Source: Allomuricauda sp. NBRC 101325 (GTDB taxonomy: Bacteria > Bacteroidota > Bacteroidia > Flavobacteriales > Flavobacteriaceae). Taken from it: 64,000 nucleotides of DNA. Of the stretch, positions 27,330-34,412 are shown one piece after another (position 1 is the stretch's first letter; every line of letters starts with the position of its first letter). The notes beneath the pieces are model-generated. The model was not told the origin of the DNA and made no database searches. It saw nothing but the letters and a program-made list of their open reading frames with translations. The stretch spans positions 806,001 to 870,000 of the forward strand of contig NZ_BSQF01000002.1 in NCBI RefSeq assembly GCF_030268205.1, in the 5' to 3' direction. The translations under genes and the position numbers were made by a program.

Positions 27330-27989
27330 TTATTCGAAAAGGAACAAATCCTCTTGATATAATTTTTTCTTGCGAAGGGAATAGATCATGGCTTGGTGTT
27401 GGTGCTCGTTGTCATAATACAGCCCCCAATAATCAAAATAGCCTGATTTATTCCTTTTTTGCAGGTTGTTGGAAGTAGGCATATCCTCTTCAAAAACGGG
27501 TACAAAAATCTCATAGGGCATCTCGGTCAAACCTTTTGTGAAAAACACATAATGGTTACCAATTTCTGCGATGATCTTGCCAATTTGAGTTGAGATGCTT
27601 TGTTCGTAAAGTCTGGAAACGATCACTGAGGTTTCCTCAAAATAGAGGGAGAGTTCAGCGATATCGAACTTGCAGTTGCTGTTACTTCTGTTGAGTTCTT
27701 TCAATGAATCTTGAAGGGTAAAGTTCAATGAATTATCCCTCGGAATAGATGATTTTCCCCAGTCCCCGTTGTTCATGTGGCGTAAACAGTCGTGAAGACT
27801 AAAGTTGTGGTAAAGGTGGATCACCAAATCCACTTTATGGGTTTTTGCATCGTACTTGCAATGAAACTTTGCCGTTGCAAAAAAATCCCTTTCCAATTTT
27901 TTTATAAAATCATCCAGACCCAATGCGACCTCAAAAGTTTTTGGCCCATTCAATGCTTGGTGGTCATGCTCGTTGTTCGCTAAAGACAT
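27330..27989 (-). CDS. hypothetical cytoplasmic protein
   Basis: 219 residues without signal peptide or membrane segment and with no motif I can name. It is mixed alpha/beta: LDDFIKKLERDFFATAKFHCKYD and KVDLVIHLYHNFSLHDCLRHMNNG at the front and ISTQIGKIIAEIGNHYVFFTKGL in the middle, with an aromatic C-terminal tail. It stands alone on its strand between glyA and the LuxR-family regulator gene (177 bases away). It might belong functionally with the signalling cluster upstream, but nothing in the sequence proves this. Codon use looks like its neighbours, so it is a real gene. Confidence 0.65.
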   Translation of the reverse strand: MSLANNEHDHQALNGPKTFEVALGLDDFIKKLERDFFATAKFHCKYDAKTHKVDLVIHLYHNFSLHDCLRHMNNGDWGKSSIPRDNSLNFTLQDSLKELNRSNSNCKFDIAELSLYFEETSVIVSRLYEQSISTQIGKIIAEIGNHYVFFTKGLTEMPYEIFVPVFEEDMPTSNNLQKRNKSGYFDYWGLYYDNEHQHQAMIYSLRKKKLYQEDLFLFE

Positions 27990-28165
27990 GTGAGATTGAT
28001 TTCAATTTTCTTTTCTCACATAAAGGTATTGCATATCTTTTTTTTTGTATTGCAGGCAATCCTTAAAAATTCTGGGGTTTTTTGGTAGTTTGTAAGGTTT
28101 TTAGGTCGTTATGCCGTAAAACCAACTATTAAAATTGAATTTTGAACCTTAACTTGAAATTTAAC

Positions 28166-28834
28166 CTAGATAAATCCACGGTTTTTTGCCGCAATGATCA
28201 GGGCCATGTCGTTCTCGTTTTCGGTACCAAAAAGTGATTTCAAATGTCTTTTCCTGTTTTCAATGGAGGAGGGGGAAAGTCGGATGAATTTCTCCAAATC
28301 CTTGTTTTTGGTCCCTTTGGAAAGATGGTAGAGGATTTGTTTGTCTTTTTCGTCGATTTCCATATCGTTGGCCATCTTTTTTCTAATGGCCCCCAACGCT
28401 TTTGAGGAATAATAGGGTGGTGTAGTGATCATGGTCCTTACCGCATCTTCCAAGGTTTTTGGGTCGATGTCGGTTTTTACCAGATAACCATCGGGATCTA
28501 CCGATTTTAAGATGCTGTTGATCCTAAAGTTGTCGCTAAAGGAGGACATAAAGGCAATTTTGGTCTCTGGAACAATTTTACGGGCCAGAATGCCCAAATC
28601 TTCCCCGGTATAGGGCTGGTCTTCATTCGGGTCGAACAATTGCACGTCCAAAAACAAAATATCGTATTGAAACGAGTTGACAGAATCTTCAATCAACTTT
28701 TTTCCATCGTCATAAGAGGTAGCGGTATCCACAATAATGTTGTACCCTTCAATTTTCAGGCTTTCCAAGATAAATTTATAGCCGAGCATGGTAATCTCAT
28801 GATCATCAATGGCTAAAATTCTAAGTGTATCCAT
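28166..28834 (-). CDS. NarL/LuxR-family response regulator
   Basis: 222 residues; partner of the TPR kinase whose stop is 29 bases upstream. The receiver is intact: acidic pair IDDHE (10-12), phospho-acceptor Asp63 in ILFLDVQL, Lys120 in GYLVKTD. The C-terminal LuxR-type helix-turn-helix is at about 155-222 (EIDEKDKQILYHLSKGTKNK, LEKFIRLSPSSIENRKRHLK), with an unusual recognition helix. Regulators of this type dimerise on inverted repeats; a perfect 7-bp inverted repeat upstream of the small-peptide genes at 31464-31484 is a candidate site. Confidence 0.92.
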   Translation of the reverse strand: MDTLRILAIDDHEITMLGYKFILESLKIEGYNIIVDTATSYDDGKKLIEDSVNSFQYDILFLDVQLFDPNEDQPYTGEDLGILARKIVPETKIAFMSSFSDNFRINSILKSVDPDGYLVKTDIDPKTLEDAVRTMITTPPYYSSKALGAIRKKMANDMEIDEKDKQILYHLSKGTKNKDLEKFIRLSPSSIENRKRHLKSLFGTENENDMALIIAAKNRGFI

Positions 28835-28863
28835 GATTTGAGTGATGTTATTATAAGTAAGAA

Positions 28864-30942
28864 TTAGGCATTTATAGGTTCTTTGTTTTCCGAAACATTG
28901 GCGTTGACATAGTGAGCGGGAATTAAAATTGAAATTGAGGTTCCCCTTCCTTTTTCGCTGTCTATGTCCAACTTACCTTTTAGTTTCTTGGTTCTGGAAA
29001 TGATGTTTCGAATTCCGATTCCCCTGCGGCCCCGGTTTACATCAAATCCTACTCCATCATCCTCTATGGTCAACTTTAAATCGTTGCCCATGGCCAGGAA
29101 TGTGATGGATATGTGTTCGCTTTGTGCATGTTTCACACAATTTTTCAATGCTTCTTGGATCACCCGATAGGCATTGATCTTAATATCGCCCAATAAGCTG
29201 TCCCAAGGTACTTTTTTGTCATACGAAAAGGAACAATCAATACCGGAAGACATCTCAATATCGCCTATCAAATCCTCCAACGATACGATAAAATTATGAA
29301 ATTTTTCGTAGGAAGAATTGTTCAACTCGTGTGAAATAGTCCGTATTTCTTCCTCTACGCCCCGTAATTTTTCTATCAATTCGCCTCGTTGGTTGATGGA
29401 CGCTTCGTCGGTTCGGCCGTTTAAACCGCCCAATATGAGGCGAATACCGAGCATTTCGCCCAAAATACCATCGTGTAGTTCTTCCGAAATACGTTTTTGC
29501 TCCAATTGCCTGCCTTCCTCGAACTTTCCTTGCTGGGAAAGCATAAGATTGTAAATTTCTTGATTGGCAGCCTGTTGCTGTTGTCTGTTGCGCAAACGGT
29601 TGTTGTTCACATAGAGCGCAACGATAACTGTAAAGGTCAATCCAAAAATGATCAAACCCGAAACAGCACTTACCCAAACTTCTTTTTCTTCGGTAAGCAC
29701 TTGGTTGGCCTCGATTACCTGGTCGGTTTCAAAACTGATTCTGGCAAATTTATCCCGTTTGGTACGTTCTTCTTCTTTGATCAATGCGTCCAGTGCGTAA
29801 TATTCATTGGCGTAGGCTGCAGCATGGGCCGTGTCTAAATTGGTCAACAATTTTAAGGCTTCTAGCGAACGTTCATTATTGAAGGTTTCCATGGCAATGG
29901 CTTTGGATTCTTTGGCAACTTCAATGGCTTTGGACGTATCGCCTTTTGCTGCCAAAACCTCGGCATAGAACTGATGGATACGAGCTAAATCTTGAGATTT
30001 ACCACCTTCTTTATTCACAAAGTAGGCTTCTTGAAGTATAGAATCTGCTTTGTTGATATCATTGTCAGCTTTTAAAATGGCATATGCCAAACTCCCTAAG
30101 GCTTTTTCGTATGTGGTCCCATTGTTTAGTTCTTTATTGTCAACAATTTCTTGAAATAATGACTTAGCTTGAACATAATCTTCATCGTTAAAGTAAACAC
30201 TGGCAATATTATTCTTGTTTTGCCAAATCAACTTGGTTTTACTTTCTCCATCATATTTATCTAAATATTGCCGGGCAATTTGATGGTACTCCATTGATTT
30301 TTTAGTGTTTCCCATTCCAGTGGCTAAAACTCCCAATAAATTATAGGAATTATAGAGCCTGAAATTGTCCTCCAAGTCATCAAAAATTTTGATGGCTGTG
30401 GTCACGTTGATTTCTCCACCCAAGTAATCTTGATACGAATCCTGAACTCGTCCCATGTTATAAAACATTCTTGCTCTTAAGGAACGTGCAGTGGAATCAA
30501 TTGGCATTTGCTCAAATTTTTTAAGTGCCTCTTGATAATTAAAATATGCACTGTCCATTACACCGTAGGATTGCAAGAAAGCAGCTAAATCCCAATAGGC
30601 ATAACCTGAAATTTTGGGAATATTTGCTTCTTCCCCTAAACGAATAATTTGTTGATTACTTTTTCTAAAATTAAATGAGTCCTTTAGCTTCGAATATGCC
30701 AAAGACACCTCAGATAGTTGTTCCAATTTTGTCGTATCATTGGAAATGAGTTCTGCAATGGATTTTGCATCCATTAAATAGGTGTTTCGTTCCTCCAATG
30801 ATAATTCCTTGGCTTTTTTGGCTATATCAATCAAAGTTTGAATGGAATCGACCTTTGGGTCGGAACTGACCGCTGCTGCTTTTTTAGGTTTGGAACAGGC
30901 CCAAAAACAACATAAAATAAGTATAGAAATTCCCTTTTTCAA
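28864..30942 (-). CDS. lipoprotein-type TPR sensor histidine kinase (HisKA_3), TTG start
   Basis: The open frame runs up to 31047, but the first 35 codons cover a terminator (30974-31006). Starting at the TTG at 30942 gives MKKGISILILCCFWAC followed by SKPKK, a clean lipoprotein signal, so this start is chosen; 692 residues. A periplasmic region of about 400 residues has several TPR units (YAYWDLAAFLQSYGVMDSAY, NLLGVLATGMGNTKKSMEYH), then one membrane helix (VSGLIIFGLTFTVIVALYV), a coiled coil, the HisKA_3 box RISEELHDGILGEML with the phospho-His, and an ATPase domain (EALKNCVKHA, DDGVGFD, RGIGIRNI). TPRs outside the membrane suggest protein or peptide sensing. It drives the LuxR-type regulator downstream. 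Confidence 0.9.
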   Translation of the reverse strand: MKKGISILILCCFWACSKPKKAAAVSSDPKVDSIQTLIDIAKKAKELSLEERNTYLMDAKSIAELISNDTTKLEQLSEVSLAYSKLKDSFNFRKSNQQIIRLGEEANIPKISGYAYWDLAAFLQSYGVMDSAYFNYQEALKKFEQMPIDSTARSLRARMFYNMGRVQDSYQDYLGGEINVTTAIKIFDDLEDNFRLYNSYNLLGVLATGMGNTKKSMEYHQIARQYLDKYDGESKTKLIWQNKNNIASVYFNDEDYVQAKSLFQEIVDNKELNNGTTYEKALGSLAYAILKADNDINKADSILQEAYFVNKEGGKSQDLARIHQFYAEVLAAKGDTSKAIEVAKESKAIAMETFNNERSLEALKLLTNLDTAHAAAYANEYYALDALIKEEERTKRDKFARISFETDQVIEANQVLTEEKEVWVSAVSGLIIFGLTFTVIVALYVNNNRLRNRQQQQAANQEIYNLMLSQQGKFEEGRQLEQKRISEELHDGILGEMLGIRLILGGLNGRTDEASINQRGELIEKLRGVEEEIRTISHELNNSSYEKFHNFIVSLEDLIGDIEMSSGIDCSFSYDKKVPWDSLLGDIKINAYRVIQEALKNCVKHAQSEHISITFLAMGNDLKLTIEDDGVGFDVNRGRRGIGIRNIISRTKKLKGKLDIDSEKGRGTSISILIPAHYVNANVSENKEPINA

Positions 30943-30973
30943 TTGAGCTTTCGTGTATTTACATCCAAAGTAA

Positions 30974-31006
30974 CAAAAAAGCCCCAAAACTTTTGGGTTT
31001 GGGGCT
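30974..31006 (-). terminator. terminator between the small exported protein genes and the TPR kinase
   Basis: On the minus strand, stem AGCCCCAAA (31006-30998) / TTTGGGGCT (30988-30980), loop of 9 bases, followed by TTTTTTG. It follows the stop of the 74-codon gene by 21 bases and precedes the kinase TTG by 32 bases, so kinase transcription is either read-through (attenuated) or from a promoter within this short gap. Confidence 0.88.
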
Positions 31007-31027
31007 GTGTTCTGTGTGGTTGATATT

Positions 31028-31252
31028 TTAAAGTTGCCGAGCGTCACTTGCGCTGTTCTGTAAACGCAACAGGCTATTTTTTATGCCCCGGACTTTGATT
31101 TGATCTTCTATAGGGTTGTTCTTTATGCCTTCAAGCAAGCTCAACTTAAGGTCTACTTTGGTTGATGTATTAGTGGTCTCGTCATTTATATTAAAAAGGA
31201 CAGCCAATATTGCCAGAAAGGGCATTAAGGATTTTAATTGAAGGAATCTCAT
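31028..31252 (-). CDS. small exported protein, 74 aa, unknown function
   Basis: A hydrophobic N-terminus (LKSLMPFLAILAVLFNI) acts as a signal peptide or anchor; a second possible start is Met10. The rest is polar and helical (VDLKLSLLEGIKNN, VRGIKNSLLRLQN) and ends SASDARQL. It starts 3 bases after the stop of the 57-codon gene, so the two are co-transcribed and closed by a terminator. No family is recognised. The position directly in front of a TPR sensor kinase makes it a candidate ligand or modulator of that kinase (inference). Confidence 0.62.
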   Translation of the reverse strand: MRFLQLKSLMPFLAILAVLFNINDETTNTSTKVDLKLSLLEGIKNNPIEDQIKVRGIKNSLLRLQNSASDARQL

Positions 31253-31255
31253 AAA

Positions 31256-31429
31256 TTAGTTGCTATCACCACGATCATCTGGAGATACATCATCATCGTC
31301 AGTCGCATTTTGATCGATGGTTAATTGCTCGAACATGGCTTCGGTATCCTGTACATCGGTTTCGGCTTCACAAGAGTAGAATCCAACGGTCATTAGGGCA
31401 AGGGCAAGAATGGTAAATACTTTTTTCAT
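31256..31429 (-). CDS. small exported or lipid-anchored peptide, 57 aa
   Basis: Short gene on the minus strand with start ATG at 31429 and stop TAA at 31256. The signal MKKVFTILALALMTVGFYSC ends in a possible lipobox Cys20; the residues before it (FYS) are not a classic lipobox, so secretion without lipid is possible. The mature part is strikingly acidic: AETDVQDTEAMFEQL, then NATDDDDVSPDDRGDSN at the end. It begins a two-gene unit with the 74-aa gene and has an inverted repeat 35 bases upstream. Similar small acidic peptides with a VQDTE segment occur in flavobacteria as far as I recall; function unknown. Confidence 0.72.
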   Translation of the reverse strand: MKKVFTILALALMTVGFYSCEAETDVQDTEAMFEQLTIDQNATDDDDVSPDDRGDSN

Positions 31430-31463
31430 AATAGTAGTTTTAGGGTGTTATTATTTGGTTTAT

Positions 31464-31484
31464 GCAGCTAAAGTATGTAGCTGC
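31464..31484. promoter_or_regulatory. perfect inverted repeat upstream of the small-peptide operon
   Basis: GCAGCTA (31464-31470), 7-base spacer, TAGCTGC (31478-31484). On the minus strand, TACTTTAG (31475-31468), one base from the TAnnTTTG box, overlaps the spacer and one arm. The placement 35 bases before the 57-codon gene suggests an operator at its promoter; NarL/LuxR-type regulators bind such paired heptamers. Confidence 0.5.
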
Positions 31485-31567
31485 TAAACGGTGTGGTAAC
31501 CCAGAAAAAAGTCTTTAGTATTTGTAGGGATTCTGCAAGAATTTTACGGTAATCTGATAGAATTCTG

Positions 31568-32308
31568 CTAATTAACGGCCCTTACCGCTGTTTTGGAGAG
31601 CAAATCCTTGAGCGCATCGATGCGGTCTTTATAGGTTTTGGAAAAAGGGAGCTCTTCCTCTTGTCCGTGGTTGATGGTGCAGATGGATTTTCCGTAATTG
31701 ATTCGGGAAACATACCTACTGTTAAGGATATAACTTTGGTGCACACGGATAAATCCTTCGGGCAGTTTGTCCTCGAAAGATTTTAAGGTTTTGAATGCAC
31801 TGATCACACTGCCATCCTTCATGATAAAGTCGGTGGTGTTGTTGTCCGATTTTAAATAAAGGATGTTTTTGGTGTCCAGATACCTATAATCGTTATAAGA
31901 TTTAAGGCAAATGGTGGACGGAACATCTTGCTTTGGATGGTTTTTGCGCAAACGGAAAATGGTCTTACGGATGTCGAACTCGTTGTGGGGCAAGATCCAG
32001 TAATCAAAAAAACCACTCTTAATGGCATTGTAGGCGTAGTTTTTTGTTTTGGCGTATCCTATTATAAGAGGTTGCTTGGGCAAATATTGGTTCAGTTCGG
32101 TTACCATCTGAAAATATTCCAAGCCGTTTTCGGACAAATTGATCAAAACCAAATCTGGATTATACTTTAATATGGAGTTTAGCCCTTCGTTTGGATTGGA
32201 TGCTACACTTGCACACACCAAATCTTCATACTCCTCCAAATACAACTGAAGTTGTAATTTTGAGGCAGCGTTTGAATCGATAATGTTATAGGTGTAATCC
32301 ATGTGCAA
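31568..32308 (-). CDS. LytTR-family regulator with degenerate receiver domain
   Basis: 246 residues (a start at Met3 is also possible). The C-terminal half (about 135-240) is a LytTR DNA-binding domain: ICLKSYNDYRYLDTKNILYL, RVHQSYILNSRYVSRI, LPFSKTYKDRI. The N-terminal half has receiver-like strands and helices, but the phospho-acceptor position is Asn57 (LVLINLS), the second acidic pocket residue is Ser12, and the conserved Lys is Leu105 (DYWILPH). It therefore should not be phosphorylated and may respond to a partner or expression level. It lies 138 bases upstream of the small-peptide genes on the same strand. Confidence 0.88.
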   Translation of the reverse strand: MHMDYTYNIIDSNAASKLQLQLYLEEYEDLVCASVASNPNEGLNSILKYNPDLVLINLSENGLEYFQMVTELNQYLPKQPLIIGYAKTKNYAYNAIKSGFFDYWILPHNEFDIRKTIFRLRKNHPKQDVPSTICLKSYNDYRYLDTKNILYLKSDNNTTDFIMKDGSVISAFKTLKSFEDKLPEGFIRVHQSYILNSRYVSRINYGKSICTINHGQEEELPFSKTYKDRIDALKDLLSKTAVRAVN

Positions 32309-32755
32309 TTTGCTGATTGCAAGTTACTAACGCGTTAAAAAATCTCATTGCAGATTTCCCTTAAAAAAACTGGGGGAATATCCCGAAAACAGTTGATTTT
32401 CCTACAAATTCTTATAAAAATTCGTTAAAGTCCGATGATGACCCCTGTACTATTGTAAAAAGCTTACAAATTTTTGCAGGCTCAACAACAGGTCCGATCG
32501 GCTAAAATTTTACAAGATTTTAGGTAGAAAATAATGGGTCAGAAAAGATGGTGTTTAGCATTTAGTTGGGCGTTTTTGATTTTGGTTTACCTCTATATTA
32601 GTCGATGTAGCCGTGGAATCAAAATAGGGGGGTAGCCATACATCGAATAAGTGGTTTTAATTCGATGAAATACACTGATTGCAATTAAAGCTAGTGTAAA
32701 ATTCTTAAAATCAATTAATTAATGTAAGATTATACTTTCTTAATGGTAAGATAAT
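32309..32755. other. 447-base noncoding gap with inverted repeats
   Basis: No confident gene. Two inverted repeats are visible: TTGTAA (32453-32458) / TTACAA (32464-32469), and TCGATGTA (32602-32609) / TACATCGA (32639-32646), the latter with a loop of 29 bases and no T-run. A 33-codon plus-strand frame (32534-32635) encodes a peptide with a hydrophobic core WAFLILVYLYI; coding is unproven. The rest is AT-rich. Confidence 0.5.
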
Positions 32756-33151
32756 TCAGTCAAAAAATATTTTGTGAACTTCTTCCGGCACCCTTTTCGG
32801 ACGGAAGGTTTTAGCATCCAACAAACACCAATCCGTACTGCCTTTTACCAACAATTCCCCTGTGTTTTTGTTCTTGATTTCTACGATACGAGTGGAAATA
32901 GGGCCTTTGTTTTCAGCAATATAGGTATCAATTTGGATGGTGTCGCCCAATACCGCTGATTTTAGGTATGAAATATGGTGGTTTCGAACCACCCAGATCA
33001 TCGATTTTCGGATAGCCTCTGTAGTGGCTTTGTTCCAATGCTTTTTACTGATGTCCTGGATCCATTCCACATACCTAATATTGTTCACGTGGTTAAGATC
33101 GTCCAGATCAGTAGGTACAACATCGAAGGTATCGGAATAGGTTTTCATCAA
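32756..33151 (-). CDS. acyl-CoA thioesterase, hotdog fold
   Basis: 131 residues, 4-hydroxybenzoyl-CoA-thioesterase-like. The N-terminal pattern TFDVVPTDLDDLNHVNNIRYVEWIQD contains the family's central segment (Asp/His-Asn region of the active site), then SAVLGDTIQIDTYI and STDWCLLDAKTFRPKRVPEE. It probably hydrolyses a cytoplasmic acyl-CoA or acyl-ACP; the acyl group is unknown. The start overlaps the end of the glutaminyl cyclotransferase gene by four bases. Confidence 0.88.
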   Translation of the reverse strand: MMKTYSDTFDVVPTDLDDLNHVNNIRYVEWIQDISKKHWNKATTEAIRKSMIWVVRNHHISYLKSAVLGDTIQIDTYIAENKGPISTRIVEIKNKNTGELLVKGSTDWCLLDAKTFRPKRVPEEVHKIFFD

Positions 33152-34191
33152 TATTTCTTTTTGATCTTAACCTCAAAAAGCTTGTTCCAGTTTTTGCCTG
33201 TCACAAAAAAGGTTTCCCGTTCTGGGTGGTAGGCCACACCGTTGAGCACCGAATTTACCTTGTCCCATTCAGGGCCTTTATCCACCTGACTTTCCAAGCC
33301 TCCAAAGTTGATCACGCCTTCAATAACACCGGATGCAGCGTCAATGATCATCATACTCTGGTTTTGGTACACATTGGCGTAGAGTTTACCATCTACATAT
33401 TCCAGTTCGTTGGCCTTGTTAAAAATGGATTTATTGGTCACGGTTTCAATATGTCCTTGTTCCTCCAAGGTTTCAGGGTCTAAAAACCAAATTTTCTCGG
33501 TTCCATCACTTTTAAAGATCTTTTTACCATCGTTGCAAAGTCCCCAACCTTCTTGACTTTTACCATAGGTAAAGTTTTTGATTTTCTCAAAGGTGTTGAT
33601 GTCGTACACATAACCAAAACCGCTTTGCCAAGTGAGTTGGTACAATTTGTTGTTCATAATGGTAATACCTTCCCCGAAGACGGTATTTTCCATTTCGATT
33701 TTTTGAAGTACCTCACCAGTTTCAAAGTCTACCTTACGAATAGTGGATGCTCCCTTTTTACCGGTACTTTCATAAAGCACTCTATTATGGAACTCCAAGC
33801 CTTGGGTATAGGCTTTTGGGTCGTGAGGGTAGGTGTTGATAATATCGTAGGTGTACACCTCGGGAGAAGTGGATGCCAACACCTTGATATTTTTCTCAAT
33901 TTCGACCGTTTGGTCTTCTATTTTGAATGATGCCGTTAATGTTTTGCTTCCCAAAGTTGGGATTTCCATGGTAATTTTTCCATTTTCAACAGGCAATTCC
34001 TTACCATCAATAAAATAACGTAGGTCGGAAATTTCAATGTCCTTTTTGTTTTGTAGCGCCACTCCAACTTGGTCATTTTGTTGTATGGTCTTGTCCTCCA
34101 ATTGAATGGCAAAGTTTTTCGCCGGGTCGGCACTGCCACCACACCCCAAAAAGAAAATAAGGAGCCCCAAAAAAGAAAATAATTTCGTCAT
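33148..34191 (-). CDS. glutaminyl-peptide cyclotransferase (plant/bacterial beta-propeller type)
   Basis: Start set at 34191 (MTKLFSFLGLLIFFLGC) instead of 7 codons upstream, since it gives a lipoprotein signal with Cys17; 347 residues. After an N-terminal domain of about 100 residues comes the five-bladed propeller of the glutamine cyclotransferase family: IINTYPHDPKAYTQGLEF, YESTGKKGASTIRKVD, FGEGITIMNNKLYQLTWQSG, NDGKKIFKSDGTEKIWFLDP and VLNGVAYHPERETFFVTGK. It would form N-terminal pyroglutamate on exported proteins, which is common in Bacteroidota because many signal-peptidase products start with Gln. Coupled to the thioesterase gene. Confidence 0.92.
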   Translation of the reverse strand: MTKLFSFLGLLIFFLGCGGSADPAKNFAIQLEDKTIQQNDQVGVALQNKKDIEISDLRYFIDGKELPVENGKITMEIPTLGSKTLTASFKIEDQTVEIEKNIKVLASTSPEVYTYDIINTYPHDPKAYTQGLEFHNRVLYESTGKKGASTIRKVDFETGEVLQKIEMENTVFGEGITIMNNKLYQLTWQSGFGYVYDINTFEKIKNFTYGKSQEGWGLCNDGKKIFKSDGTEKIWFLDPETLEEQGHIETVTNKSIFNKANELEYVDGKLYANVYQNQSMMIIDAASGVIEGVINFGGLESQVDKGPEWDKVNSVLNGVAYHPERETFFVTGKNWNKLFEVKIKKKY

Positions 34192-34254
34192 CGTTCGTAA
34201 TGCTTGTATCATAACGGTTTGTTCATGAATCCGTGAAATTAAGAATGAATTGGG

Positions 34255-34285
34255 ATTGCGACAAATTTAAAAGGTCGTATATTTG
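34255..34285 (+). promoter_or_regulatory. promoter of the SRP RNA gene
   Basis: ATTG (34255-34258), 19 bases, then TATATTTG (34278-34285), a full match to TAnnTTTG. The predicted start, about 5 bases later, coincides with the GGCAAG 5' end of the SRP RNA. Confidence 0.85.
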
Positions 34286-34289
34286 CAGT

Positions 34290-34390
34290 CGGCAAGTCCT
34301 ACACGACCAGCTCCTGTAGAATCCCCCAGGGCGGGAACGCAGCAAGGGTATACGGTCGTAGCGGTGCGATGTAGGTAGCTTGCCTTTTTT
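34290..34390 (+). ncRNA. ffs: signal recognition particle RNA, small bacterial type (4.5S)
   Basis: About 100 bases with closing helix GGCAAG (34291-34296) / CTTGCC (34379-34384), and the universally conserved domain IV core GGGCGGGAACGCAGCAAGG with the GGAA tetraloop region. The RNA binds Ffh and targets nascent membrane proteins to FtsY. TTTTTTT directly after the closing helix serves as terminator. It has its own promoter 5 bases upstream. The gene is often missed because its 3' end overlaps the longest reading frame of the following SDR gene. Confidence 0.96.
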
Positions 34391-34412
34391 TGTACCCAAA
34401 AATCAGATGATC

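Noticed and set aside
30943..31047. N-terminal extension of the TPR kinase up to 31047
   Set aside because: It spans a strong terminator and the neighbouring gene's end, whereas the TTG at 30942 yields a complete lipoprotein signal.
32309..32755. Riboswitch in the 447-base gap
   Set aside because: Inverted repeats exist, but no conserved riboswitch core was recognised and no T-run follows either hairpin.
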